From an uncultured Actinomycetes bacterium (lineage in GTDB: Bacteria > Actinomycetota > Actinomycetes > Nanopelagicales > Nanopelagicaceae), in the NCBI GenBank assembly GCA_903822425.1, contig CAIJOY010000048.1:1-38870 (forward strand): DNA of 38,870 nucleotides, read 5' to 3'. How positions within the stretch are numbered: the first letter of the stretch is position 1; the number at the start of each line of letters is the position of its first letter. A model generated the notes under the pieces. That model saw only the letters and a list, made by a program, of their open reading frames with translations, had not been told where the DNA came from and did no database searches. A program made the position numbers and the translations under genes. This document shows positions 7,326-16,223 of the stretch, piece after piece.

Positions 7326-7837
7326 CTGTTTTCCTCCTCAAGGGGAAATGCTCGACGTTCCATTCACAGGTTGTGAACTTCTCAACTCGGGTGAACCTTG
7401 GGGGCTACCCCGTCAGGCTCAGACCTGTGGTTGATGTCGAGGGTTAGTCAAGCATCTGCATCGCGCGTTGTGCAACACATTCCCACTCTTGGCCCACGCT
7501 CAAATCTGTCAGAGGGTGAGAAACCGTTCGGGTTTTACGGTCATTTTGGGCGTATTTTGCGAGTTTTAACCAATAAGGAAGCCTTTCACCAGGGGCATCC
7601 CCAGCCCTTGGATGCCTAGACCATCTGTAGTTCTGAGGCCAGAGCTGGTTGTCACAGAGAGAGCAAAGACGTTAGCGCAATAAATCAAGGAAATGAATGA
7701 GTGGATGTAAGACACCTTGGCCCGGAGCCGAAATTCTCATTGCTCTGCTTGAAGAATTCATTCATCATTAAAGAATGTGCACATAAATTTTAGAGAGCTG
7801 TTTAAATTGCGCGGAATGTGAAAAAAATGAAATCACA
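7326..7837 (-). other. long structured leader region upstream of paralogue B
   Basis: This 500-base stretch has no supportable gene. It holds several inverted repeats: 7363-7377 (6-bp stem, loop of three), 7401-7411 (GGGG-CTA-CCCC), 7414-7427 (CAGG/CCTG) and 7594-7616 (GGCATCC/GGATGCC). The first three lie within 105 bases of the start codon of the gene at 7325 and could form a structured 5' UTR. I compared them by memory with the c-di-GMP, c-di-AMP, TPP, FMN, cobalamin and SAM aptamers and found no convincing match. I could not place a clear promoter. Confidence 0.45.
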
Positions 7838-7860
7838 CAAAAAACCCTTATTTTATAAGG
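7838..7860 (-). terminator. rho-independent terminator after paralogue C
   Basis: CCTTAT at 7846-7851 and ATAAGG at 7855-7860 form a perfect 6-bp stem with a three-base loop. In the minus direction it is followed by G and a run of six T (complement of the A-run 7839-7844). It begins two bases after the TAA of the gene at 7863-8552. Confidence 0.7.
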
Positions 7861-7862
7861 TT

Positions 7863-8552
7863 TTATCGAGTTGGATTATTTACAGTTTCAACTGTTGTAC
7901 GGCCAATTAATTGCCCATCTAAATTGACGCTCGTAGCTGTGGGATCCAAATAGAAAGTGACATCTGCATTTGTCGCAGAGAGATCAGTACCGTCATAGAT
8001 TGAAGTGCCAGAAACATTTAATGAAACGGCAGCAGACATTGCACTCGATACTGGCGAGCCATCACCAGTTAAATACGTTAAAGCAAGGGCTCCGGCATCG
8101 CTGGTGCTTACAGGTGCATCAACATTAGGAAGAGCAATCTGAAGGACGTGCGCATCCACCGTCGGTCCTATGGAGAGCTCAGCACCAGCAGTATCAATCA
8201 AGCGCACTCGCAATTTCTTGCCATGGCAGGCCATCAAATCAAGGTTGGAAATGGTCACACCCCTCACTCTAAAAAATCCAGCAGAAGTATCTGTAGGTGT
8301 GGGTTGGGAGTGCCACTCTTCACCGATTGCAGCAAAGACGGTGGGATCGCACGCAACGGCTTGCTGTGAACCTTGGCCAAACTCGAGAGCGCCACTTCCA
8401 ACGGTCACACTTGCTGCAAATGTTGAGAGTAAGAACGGAACGACGCCAGCAAGTGCTGCGCCAAAAATAATCTTATTTCGGTGACGTCGTTGTCCGCCGC
8501 CAAAGCCAGAGTTGACCCGCCCGCTTAAGGGGGATTGCAAACCCTGCGGCAT
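7863..8552 (-). CDS. exported surface protein, SipW-substrate-like (paralogue C)
   Basis: A 229-aa protein with a basic N-terminus (QRRHRNK, 21-27), a hydrophobic segment at about 28-46, then SVTVGSGALEFGQG with EFGQG at 57-61, C68 (ACDP) and C109 (CHGKK). The C-terminus ends in GRTTVET plus a short tail, as in paralogue B. The same order of leader, EFGQG, first Cys, second Cys and terminal strand in all three proteins is good evidence for one family. The ATG at 8552 follows GGAG at five bases; a TTG lies one codon upstream. A three-codon ORF (ATG GAG TCT TGA) overlaps the start as TGATG, which may be chance. It has its own terminator, so it appears to be expressed separately from paralogue B. 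Role unknown, probably extracellular structural. Confidence 0.8.
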   Translation of the reverse strand: MPQGLQSPLSGRVNSGFGGGQRRHRNKIIFGAALAGVVPFLLSTFAASVTVGSGALEFGQGSQQAVACDPTVFAAIGEEWHSQPTPTDTSAGFFRVRGVTISNLDLMACHGKKLRVRLIDTAGAELSIGPTVDAHVLQIALPNVDAPVSTSDAGALALTYLTGDGSPVSSAMSAAVSLNVSGTSIYDGTDLSATNADVTFYLDPTATSVNLDGQLIGRTTVETVNNPTR

Positions 8553-8667
8553 CAAGACTCCATTCTCAGGTGAGGGAGTCCTCCAGAATGCACAGAGAAC
8601 TCGCTCGTTACTTTACCTTTGAGCGTGCGAGAAACCCGTGATTGACGCTGCGCGGAAGTGAGTTTTT

Positions 8668-9528
8668 CTAGCGGTTAAGGGAGATACCGTTTTTGATGAG
8701 ATCCATACCAAGACCCAAAGCTCGTAAATAAATCGTGCGTGAATTCATCGCACTTGCTTGGCCGCAGTGGACCGGATCCAAGGATGGAGAAGTCAGAGCG
8801 ATAAGGGTAAGGCTGAGATAGAGGCCGCCAAGGGGCCCGCGAGCGCCCACAATTCGTGTACCTCCCCCACTATTTAATATCGCAACAACTTGATCTGTTG
8901 TACCAGAAATCAGTAGATCGGAGGTGAGATCACCTTCGACAAGTTGTACTTCATTGAAGAATGAATCACGAGAATTTTTTGCATAGACATCAAAAAGTAA
9001 ATTGTTTCCTCGCAAGCAAGCCAGTAGATAGCGCGACCCCGATACGTTGATTGGGGGCAGATAACTAAATAATGCTCGTGGGTCCACTGGTAACACGGTC
9101 GGGATATTTAGTTGCAGCGTTTGAATGCTTTCAGGACTTGCGGTGGCTGATCCACCAACGGTCATCGAGTCAGGTGAATCCACCATCGAATTGGGATCGC
9201 CAGGTGAAGCAGAATTAGCAGATGGTGCAGGACTCGGTGATGGTGCAGAAGGGTCGATGGGAATAATCAAATCTGCGGGAGCATCCGATGCTGACTCAGA
9301 TGGAATGGGCGATGCAGATTGACTTGGTTGTCCAGCAACTTCCTCCATCGGCGGGGGCGTCGCATTTTCATCGGCTATAACGGGCGCGACAATCGTAAGC
9401 ACAATTCCGACCAGTGCTAATGCAAGGAGGCGATAGAGCAGAATCCGTGGCTCTTGGTTTCTCATTACCTCGGCGGCAGCTCGAGCGCGCAGCAGAGGTG
9501 TGCGGCGAGAACCACGGCCAATTTCCAC
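8668..9528 (-). CDS. membrane-anchored protein with Pro/Ser linker and surface domain
   Basis: A 286-aa protein. A basic N-terminus and one hydrophobic segment (about 30-52) precede a Pro/Ser/Ala/Asp-rich linker (about 53-135). A C-terminal domain (~140 residues) follows with YLLACLRGNNLLFDVYA, an early cysteine after which the pattern C-x-x-G-x-x-L resembles the second-cysteine region of the neighbouring exported proteins, and a later CGQ. The topology suggests a protein tethered to the membrane with its domain held away through a wall-spanning linker. The listed start is a GTG at 9528; an ATG at 9465 gives a more usual short N-terminus (MRNQEPRILLYRLL) but its GAGG is only two bases away. 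It is the first gene of the minus-strand surface run and diverges from the response regulator. Unrecognised family. Confidence 0.7.
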   Translation of the reverse strand: MEIGRGSRRTPLLRARAAAEVMRNQEPRILLYRLLALALVGIVLTIVAPVIADENATPPPMEEVAGQPSQSASPIPSESASDAPADLIIPIDPSAPSPSPAPSANSASPGDPNSMVDSPDSMTVGGSATASPESIQTLQLNIPTVLPVDPRALFSYLPPINVSGSRYLLACLRGNNLLFDVYAKNSRDSFFNEVQLVEGDLTSDLLISGTTDQVVAILNSGGGTRIVGARGPLGGLYLSLTLIALTSPSLDPVHCGQASAMNSRTIYLRALGLGMDLIKNGISLNR

Positions 9529-9663
9529 AGCGCAAGCCTACCGTGCAATAAGTTGTATCAACCGAACAAGGGGGTTGGAGCCAATTGCGATCTAGACGTA
9601 AACTTCGAGCCTGCTTCCTTGCAACCCCTTGCCAGTAAAGCGTGAGAGTGATTTGGGAGTGAC

Positions 9664-10311
9664 ATGTCTTCGGAATTTCGCACTCGTGTCCTTGTCGCCG
9701 AAGATGAGGAATTTACTCTCAATCTTTTGCGCGAGATTTTGAGCGATGCCAATTTTGAGGTTAAGGCCGTTAACTCTGTGGCCGATGCGATTGTTGCCGT
9801 AGATAGTTTCGATCCCCATGCCGTTATTAGCGATCTAAATTTTGGAATCAATGCGCCAAGCGGGGCAGATCTGCTCAACTTCCTTGAGCAAGAGCATCCT
9901 TGGATTGGCAAGGTGATTCTGACATCACACGCCTCCCCCGCTCTGGCCCTGCCACGCGGAACCTCGCTACCAGCAAATGTTACTTACCTTGTTAAATCTG
10001 AATTGCAGACGATTGCAAGTTTGAGTGAAGCCGTACGGGAATCTATCGCCAAAGTTGATGCCACCCCTGAGCGTCCGGTCTTGGAAAATACTCGAATCGT
10101 AATCAGCCATACACAAGGTGAGATTTTGCGATTAATGGCAGAAGGATTTACAAATGCAGCCATCGCTGTTCGTCGGGAAACATCCCTGCGAGCTACCGAA
10201 ACTTTGGTTCAGCGCACATTTGCAACTTTAGGACTTAAAAGTGATGAGGAATACAACCCACGCATTTTGGCTGTGCGCATGTGGCAAGAAGACAAGATCG
10301 TGATCCGATGA
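9664..10311 (+). CDS. LuxR-type response regulator
   Basis: A 215-aa two-component response regulator. The receiver domain (about 6-125) has the acidic pair E13/D14/E15 in VLVAEDEE, phospho-acceptor D57 in HAVISDLNFG, a T in VILTSHA and the conserved Lys in YLVKSE. The C-terminal ~65 residues form a LuxR/FixJ helix-turn-helix (SHTQGEILRLMAEGFTNAAIA, positions about 148-168, then a TETLVQRTFATLGL recognition part). It would bind DNA after phosphorylation by the kinase two genes downstream. GGGAG four bases before the ATG is the ribosome site. The stop overlaps the next gene as ATGA. It is divergent from the surface locus, which makes that locus a candidate target, but no operator is demonstrated. 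Confidence 0.9.
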   Translation: MSSEFRTRVLVAEDEEFTLNLLREILSDANFEVKAVNSVADAIVAVDSFDPHAVISDLNFGINAPSGADLLNFLEQEHPWIGKVILTSHASPALALPRGTSLPANVTYLVKSELQTIASLSEAVRESIAKVDATPERPVLENTRIVISHTQGEILRLMAEGFTNAAIAVRRETSLRATETLVQRTFATLGLKSDEEYNPRILAVRMWQEDKIVIR

Positions 10312-11714
10312 AGCATCACTTTTCCGCCTTTCGAACGGCCGTTACTGGCCGATGGGCTATCGCCTTTCCATCTTTTTTAATTATTGCGCCTCTAAGTATT
10401 GGATTTTCTCTCGAACGTGAAAGTGCAATCCAACTTGGGAACTTGTCTACCTGCGTACTTGTCACCGCAGCAGGAGAATTTGTTGGTTACCTGTATCTCT
10501 TCATTGCTCAAGCAGTTTTGCTCAGCGAACGTAAAGAAAAATTGCAAAAGTTAAGTACGTGCGTGTTCGTTTGGTTAAGTACCGGATTGGTACGCGGCCT
10601 TGCTGCTGCCCTTTACGCACATTTTGTCTTGAATCTGCCTATACATTTTCTCTTGCGTGTGGCAAATTCCATGCTCTTCACAGGCATTTCCCTTACTTTG
10701 GCTGCTTTCTATTTCGGATCGGTTTCTGCCAAAAAAATACAATCTGAAGCCCTCTGGAATTTGAGTGATTTGCTTGCCATTGATTCTACAAACCTTTCGA
10801 CCGATCAAATAAGTGCAAAAAAGCAAGCGATTTCATCATTTCAAACTTTTCTCGCACCAAAAGTAAAACAGCTCCAAGAATTAACTGGCGAACTCAGCAA
10901 ATTTGCCACTTCAGAAGAGTTTTCTAACGGGCTGCGTACTCTGAGAGTTCAAGCCGAAAGTCTCAACGAAAAAATGAACGAGGAATTGACGGCAATGGAA
11001 CGCGCTGTTGATATTTCTGCGATTGATTCCATGAAGCCAATAACCCATTCATCATTTATCAAGGGCCTGCTTCCTGAAACAATATCAGTGCGCACCGCTT
11101 TTGTCGCACTTTTTTTTGGCGGCATAGTGGGCCAGCTGCCACGAAACGGTTTCATGGGTGCACTTGCCGCAATAATTTCAAGTCTTCTCATCACTACTTT
11201 CCTGCAGATTGCCTGTGTTGTGGTTCCACTACTTAAGGGCGTCCCGAAGTGGATGAGCACTCCGATTGTTTATGCCGGAGTCTTTGGGATTCAATACTTC
11301 TATTCATCTCACTTATCTCTCTTTGGCCTGAATTTAGCCACACCATTTATGCCTTGGTACTCAGCTACTAAGTGTGTCTTTGCTGTCTATCTAGCCTCTG
11401 TTGTATCGGGATTGCTCACCGAGCAAAACGAAGCATTTTTAACTTTAGGTCTTGCCACTGCTAAAAACCGCATTCAGATCAATGAGTTGAGTAACTCGAC
11501 AGATGACTTTGATCGAGTGAGTTTGGCAGCAAATTTTGGCAACTTGCAAGGCAAAATTTCTGGAGTAATCATCGGTCTCAATATTCTCAAAGAGGGTGCT
11601 AGCGGTAATGGCTCCAAACGTCCTTCTCCAGACTTGATGGCTAATACCAATACACTTCTCTCTGAAGCAATTTGGGAAATTCAACATCTTGGCGTTAAAG
11701 AATTATCTAACTAA
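10308..11714 (+). CDS. 8-TM membrane protein, degenerate kinase-like paralogue
   Basis: About 468 residues from the ATG at 10308, chosen because it overlaps the response regulator stop (ATGA); an upstream in-frame start would add nine residues. Layout: four membrane segments, a cytoplasmic linker (about 145-255) with coiled-coil character, four more membrane segments, and a C-terminal helical tail. The histidine kinase next door has the same layout, and details agree: GQLPRNGFMGALAAI here, GHIAREGFLHGCIGQ there. The tail (LAANFGNLQGKISGVIIGLNIL) lines up with the kinase dimerisation helix (YLHAEVQSQLLACKLLLL) but lacks its histidine, and no ATPase domain follows. It is probably a sensory partner or pseudokinase subunit. 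Paralogy is a by-eye judgement. Confidence 0.75.
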   Translation: MKHHFSAFRTAVTGRWAIAFPSFLIIAPLSIGFSLERESAIQLGNLSTCVLVTAAGEFVGYLYLFIAQAVLLSERKEKLQKLSTCVFVWLSTGLVRGLAAALYAHFVLNLPIHFLLRVANSMLFTGISLTLAAFYFGSVSAKKIQSEALWNLSDLLAIDSTNLSTDQISAKKQAISSFQTFLAPKVKQLQELTGELSKFATSEEFSNGLRTLRVQAESLNEKMNEELTAMERAVDISAIDSMKPITHSSFIKGLLPETISVRTAFVALFFGGIVGQLPRNGFMGALAAIISSLLITTFLQIACVVVPLLKGVPKWMSTPIVYAGVFGIQYFYSSHLSLFGLNLATPFMPWYSATKCVFAVYLASVVSGLLTEQNEAFLTLGLATAKNRIQINELSNSTDDFDRVSLAANFGNLQGKISGVIIGLNILKEGASGNGSKRPSPDLMANTNTLLSEAIWEIQHLGVKELSN

Positions 11715-13452
11715 GGAGAGCGGTCAGATTCGTAGCATCAAAGTGCTAAGTAAAGAGCGAATCGAGATAGATGCGATTCTCGCTCTCATTCCCGTCCGCA
11801 TCATTACCTGGAAGGCTTACTGGGCGCTTGCGCCTTTTTCCGTCCTTAGCGTTTGCGTTTTTGTCCAACAGGAATTCACAACAAAATCTGCATTTTTATC
11901 TTGGTTAGCAATTGGATTTCTCTCCCATGCCAGCATGGCACCTTTTGTCATCTACGCCCATGGAAAATTTGGCCGTCGCACTCATTTCATACTCTCTGCA
12001 TGCATGGGTGCTGCACGTGGCGCGTCAATTGGATTGCTAGCGCCAATTTTATTAGTCCAGGATCCCATCTCACTGATAAGTCGTACTTTTAACTCTTCGC
12101 TAACCGTTTTCTATGCGTTAATTATCACGGGAATCATTTTTTCGGTATGGGCTGGGTTCGAACGAGACTTGAGAACTCTACTCTCTGATGCCATAAATGA
12201 TAGAAAAATAGAGCCTAGTCTTACATCGCTATCGCCTACTGGGCCACAGCATGATTCCAACATACAAGAACTCTTAAGCAAATTGAGCTTCTCGTTATCG
12301 CAAGCTAAAGAGGAGGGCGGCTCGGTTTATACGCTCACAGAGCAAGCCAACGCCATCGATAAACTCATCAAAGATCACATTCGCCCTCATAGTGCAAAAC
12401 GCTGGCGCGAGAGTGAATTGATTTGGCCCAAGATTCAAATACAAAATGTTTTATATCGCTCCCTGGTAAGAACTCCGGCACCCGTCATCTCAGTCCTCAT
12501 TCTCATGCTTCCATTAAGCCTGACTGGACATATAGCGCGTGAGGGATTTTTACATGGGTGTATCGGACAAGTGCTTGGGTTTACTCTCACAATCGCGATG
12601 TTGTTACTATCCCGATTAGTTACAAGGCGATTTTCACAAACGGTAGCAACTAGCAATCTTCTCTTCATGGTTTTCTTTATTTTTCTCCAAGCACCCATTC
12701 TCGTCGCTTTAGGTTGGATGTGGCCCACCACTAATGCATATTCTTCCGTTAGTACGGTGCAAGTGTCATACGCAACAATGCTCACTTTTATAGCCTTAAT
12801 CGGAATTGCCGCAATAACTTTAACCGTTCGTTCAACTCGTAATGACGCACTCAATTTATTACGTGATTCAATCTCAACGCAGGCAATGGAGAGGATGATC
12901 AGTGGCAGTGTGGCATCTACATCCAAATCTGACTACGCCCAATATCTTCATGCTGAGGTGCAATCTCAGCTTCTGGCCTGCAAATTGCTTTTACTCAAGG
13001 CTGCAGAGTCAGACTTTCAACTTTTTTCACCGGAAGTAACACAGAAAGTTGTTAAACGTATAGAACTTCTCAATACTCCATTTGAAAGACGGCCGATACG
13101 AATTCCGGCAGAGCGATTGAAGGAGATGGCAGCAACCTGGAAGGGGTTAGCAAGAATTCACTTTGATTTTCCTACCGAGTTTGAGAAGATCTCTAGCAAT
13201 GGTGAAGTAATTTCACAACTTATCGAAGAATCAATCGTGAATGCGATTCGTCACGGTAAAGCGAAAAACATCCGCGTAACGGCAACTATTGAATCCGGTA
13301 CATGTTTTATGAAAATTCAAGATGACGGAAAGTTCAAATCGACCAAGAGTCAGGGGCTTGGGTCCACGCTCTTTGAAGTTTTTGCTCCCGACTGGAAACT
13401 CACTACAAATGAGATTGGAACTCTTGCGACGCTCAGCGCGAAGTTCTATTGA
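11689..13452 (+). CDS. membrane sensor histidine kinase
   Basis: About 587 residues from the TTG at 11689. Two blocks of four membrane segments are separated by a cytoplasmic linker, followed by a HisKA_3-like dimerisation helix with the probable phospho-acceptor H421 in QYLHAEVQSQLL, and a HATPase domain: N box EESIVNAIRHG (N518), G1 box DDG (545-547) and a GLGS G2 box. It should phosphorylate the LuxR-type regulator of the same operon. The start is uncertain. The TTG has no good ribosome site, while an ATT at 11728 lies nine bases after a strong AGGAG (11714-11718) that begins at the stop of the preceding gene. The 3' end overlaps the convergent FKBP gene by seven bases. Confidence 0.85.
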   Translation: MALKNYLTKESGQIRSIKVLSKERIEIDAILALIPVRIITWKAYWALAPFSVLSVCVFVQQEFTTKSAFLSWLAIGFLSHASMAPFVIYAHGKFGRRTHFILSACMGAARGASIGLLAPILLVQDPISLISRTFNSSLTVFYALIITGIIFSVWAGFERDLRTLLSDAINDRKIEPSLTSLSPTGPQHDSNIQELLSKLSFSLSQAKEEGGSVYTLTEQANAIDKLIKDHIRPHSAKRWRESELIWPKIQIQNVLYRSLVRTPAPVISVLILMLPLSLTGHIAREGFLHGCIGQVLGFTLTIAMLLLSRLVTRRFSQTVATSNLLFMVFFIFLQAPILVALGWMWPTTNAYSSVSTVQVSYATMLTFIALIGIAAITLTVRSTRNDALNLLRDSISTQAMERMISGSVASTSKSDYAQYLHAEVQSQLLACKLLLLKAAESDFQLFSPEVTQKVVKRIELLNTPFERRPIRIPAERLKEMAATWKGLARIHFDFPTEFEKISSNGEVISQLIEESIVNAIRHGKAKNIRVTATIESGTCFMKIQDDGKFKSTKSQGLGSTLFEVFAPDWKLTTNEIGTLATLSAKFY

Positions 13453-13928
13453 ATCGCAATCGCATCTACGACAAAGATCAACGTTTCATTAGGTCCGATC
13501 GGCCCACCGCCTGCTGCGCCGTAACCGAGGTCTGGCGGAATAACTAGTAGTCGTCGACCTCCAACTTTCATTCCAGGGATTCCTTGTTGCCATCCTAAAA
13601 TCACATTAGCTAGTGGGAATGTTGCAGGCTGACCACCATCCCAAGAAGATTCCACAACTTTTCCGGTTGACCATGCCATCAATGTGTAATGCACGGTCAT
13701 CGTTGATGTGGCAACTGCTTCTGGGCCGGTGCCGACAATAATGTCTTTAGTTTGTAGCGTTGTTGGAGGGGTTCCAGATGGGCCACCAATCGTTGGCGCG
13801 CTACCTGCAGCCCCTGTAACTGATGGCAAATTAGCTGAAGCATTTGGCACGGATGAACCTCCACAAGCGCTAAGTGATGCAATGGACATAAACAATACTC
13901 CGACAAGAGCAAACTTCTTCAAGCGCAT
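13446..13928 (-). CDS. FKBP-type peptidyl-prolyl isomerase lipoprotein
   Basis: A 160-aa protein with a lipoprotein signal: basic start, hydrophobic run and lipobox LSAC with C22. A Ser/Pro/Thr-rich linker (about 25-60) leads to an FKBP domain: DIIVGTGPEA, VHYTLMAWSTGKVVESSW, the IPGMKVGGRRLLVIPPDLGYG signature and a final FVVDAIAI strand. It would catalyse prolyl cis-trans isomerisation of exported proteins at the outer face of the membrane. Its ATG directly abuts the stop of argG, so it is the last gene of the long minus-strand run. Length is normal for actinobacterial FKBP lipoproteins. Confidence 0.92.
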   Translation of the reverse strand: MRLKKFALVGVLFMSIASLSACGGSSVPNASANLPSVTGAAGSAPTIGGPSGTPPTTLQTKDIIVGTGPEAVATSTMTVHYTLMAWSTGKVVESSWDGGQPATFPLANVILGWQQGIPGMKVGGRRLLVIPPDLGYGAAGGGPIGPNETLIFVVDAIAIQ

Positions 13929-15269
<1,341 letters not shown>

Positions 15270-15315
15270 CTAACTGATGGAGTTGCTTTGATGAGCCCAG
15301 ATACTTTGTGGCTAA

Positions 15316-16221
15316 TTAATCTCTTGTATATGGAAGTCGCGGATCAATTTCTTGGTTCTTCCAACTTTCGCGCACCCATCCATGGGCGGGATCATCGGTA
15401 ATGAGCCACGTGCGCTCTGGATCAGGGCCAGCCATCACATTTAAGTAATACAAGTCGTATCCCGGAGGTGCAACACAAGGACCATGCCAACCATATGGCA
15501 CCAGGACTATATCTCCAGTACGAACTTCGGCCAATGTATCTATGTCGCCGGCTGATGAACCGTAATTGCGTACATAACCAATGGGGTCGACATCGCCGTG
15601 ACCAACGGTATTTCTATCAACTGCAACTTCAAAATAATAAATTTCCTCAAGGACTGACTCAACGCCCGGTTTATTCTCATCATGTTTATGGGGAGGGTAG
15701 CTCGACCAGTTGCCAGCTGGATTAATAACTTCACAGGCGATGATGCGACTAGCGGCCAAATTTGCAGGAGTACCAAAATTATGAATTTGGCGAGTGGCAT
15801 TTCCGGCACCGCGCATTTCAATGGCCACGCTCTCACGAGGAAGGTAGGCCACTGGAAAAATTTCATGTGCAACTGCTTCGGCCACTGCAACGCGACCATT
15901 GCCACTAATGCGAGCTGAGGTTCCTATCGGCAAGTACAAAGTATCGGTCGGTCCGTGAAAAACATCTTTTCGTCCTATGAGGCTTTGAGAAGCGGTTGTT
16001 CCATCGTGTAAAACATAGGAAATCTCAAAGGATCCAGATAGAGGCAAGATAATTCGTTCTAAGTTTTCTGCTGCAAACTCAACACTTTTCCCAGCAACTA
16101 GCTCTGCCACTCGAACGCCGGTGTATTTCCAACCGTGCGTTGATGAATCAACAATAGATTCCCAGCCATCTCGAGCCAAAGTATTTCGTGCATAAAACCA
16201 ATCATCATTACGAATGTGCAT
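15316..16221 (-). CDS. iolB: 5-deoxy-glucuronate isomerase
   Basis: A 301-aa cupin enzyme that converts 5-deoxy-glucuronate to 2-deoxy-5-keto-gluconate in inositol catabolism. Visible family features are the metal-site segment SSYPPHKHDE, LEEIYYFEV, WHGPCVAPPGYDLYYLNVMAG and the end pattern ITDDPAHGWVRESW. Length is typical. It starts two bases after the stop of the aldolase-type gene and closes the inositol block, consistent with use of the product by the IolC kinase and the aldolase encoded just upstream. Confidence 0.95.
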   Translation of the reverse strand: MHIRNDDWFYARNTLARDGWESIVDSSTHGWKYTGVRVAELVAGKSVEFAAENLERIILPLSGSFEISYVLHDGTTASQSLIGRKDVFHGPTDTLYLPIGTSARISGNGRVAVAEAVAHEIFPVAYLPRESVAIEMRGAGNATRQIHNFGTPANLAASRIIACEVINPAGNWSSYPPHKHDENKPGVESVLEEIYYFEVAVDRNTVGHGDVDPIGYVRNYGSSAGDIDTLAEVRTGDIVLVPYGWHGPCVAPPGYDLYYLNVMAGPDPERTWLITDDPAHGWVRESWKNQEIDPRLPYTRD

Positions 16222-16223
16222 TA

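Noticed and set aside
7363-7430. Known riboswitch in the leader of paralogue B
   Set aside because: GGGTGA-like and CCGTCAG-like bits recall the c-di-AMP aptamer, but the order and strand of the conserved segments do not fit; kept only as an unclassified structured region.
7192-7619. Plus-strand frames over the start of paralogue B and its leader
   Set aside because: No ribosome site, no recognisable domain, and they overlap a well-supported gene start on the other strand.
7693-7777. 27-codon minus-strand ORF starting ATG ATG in the leader region
   Set aside because: No ribosome site and no protein-like composition.
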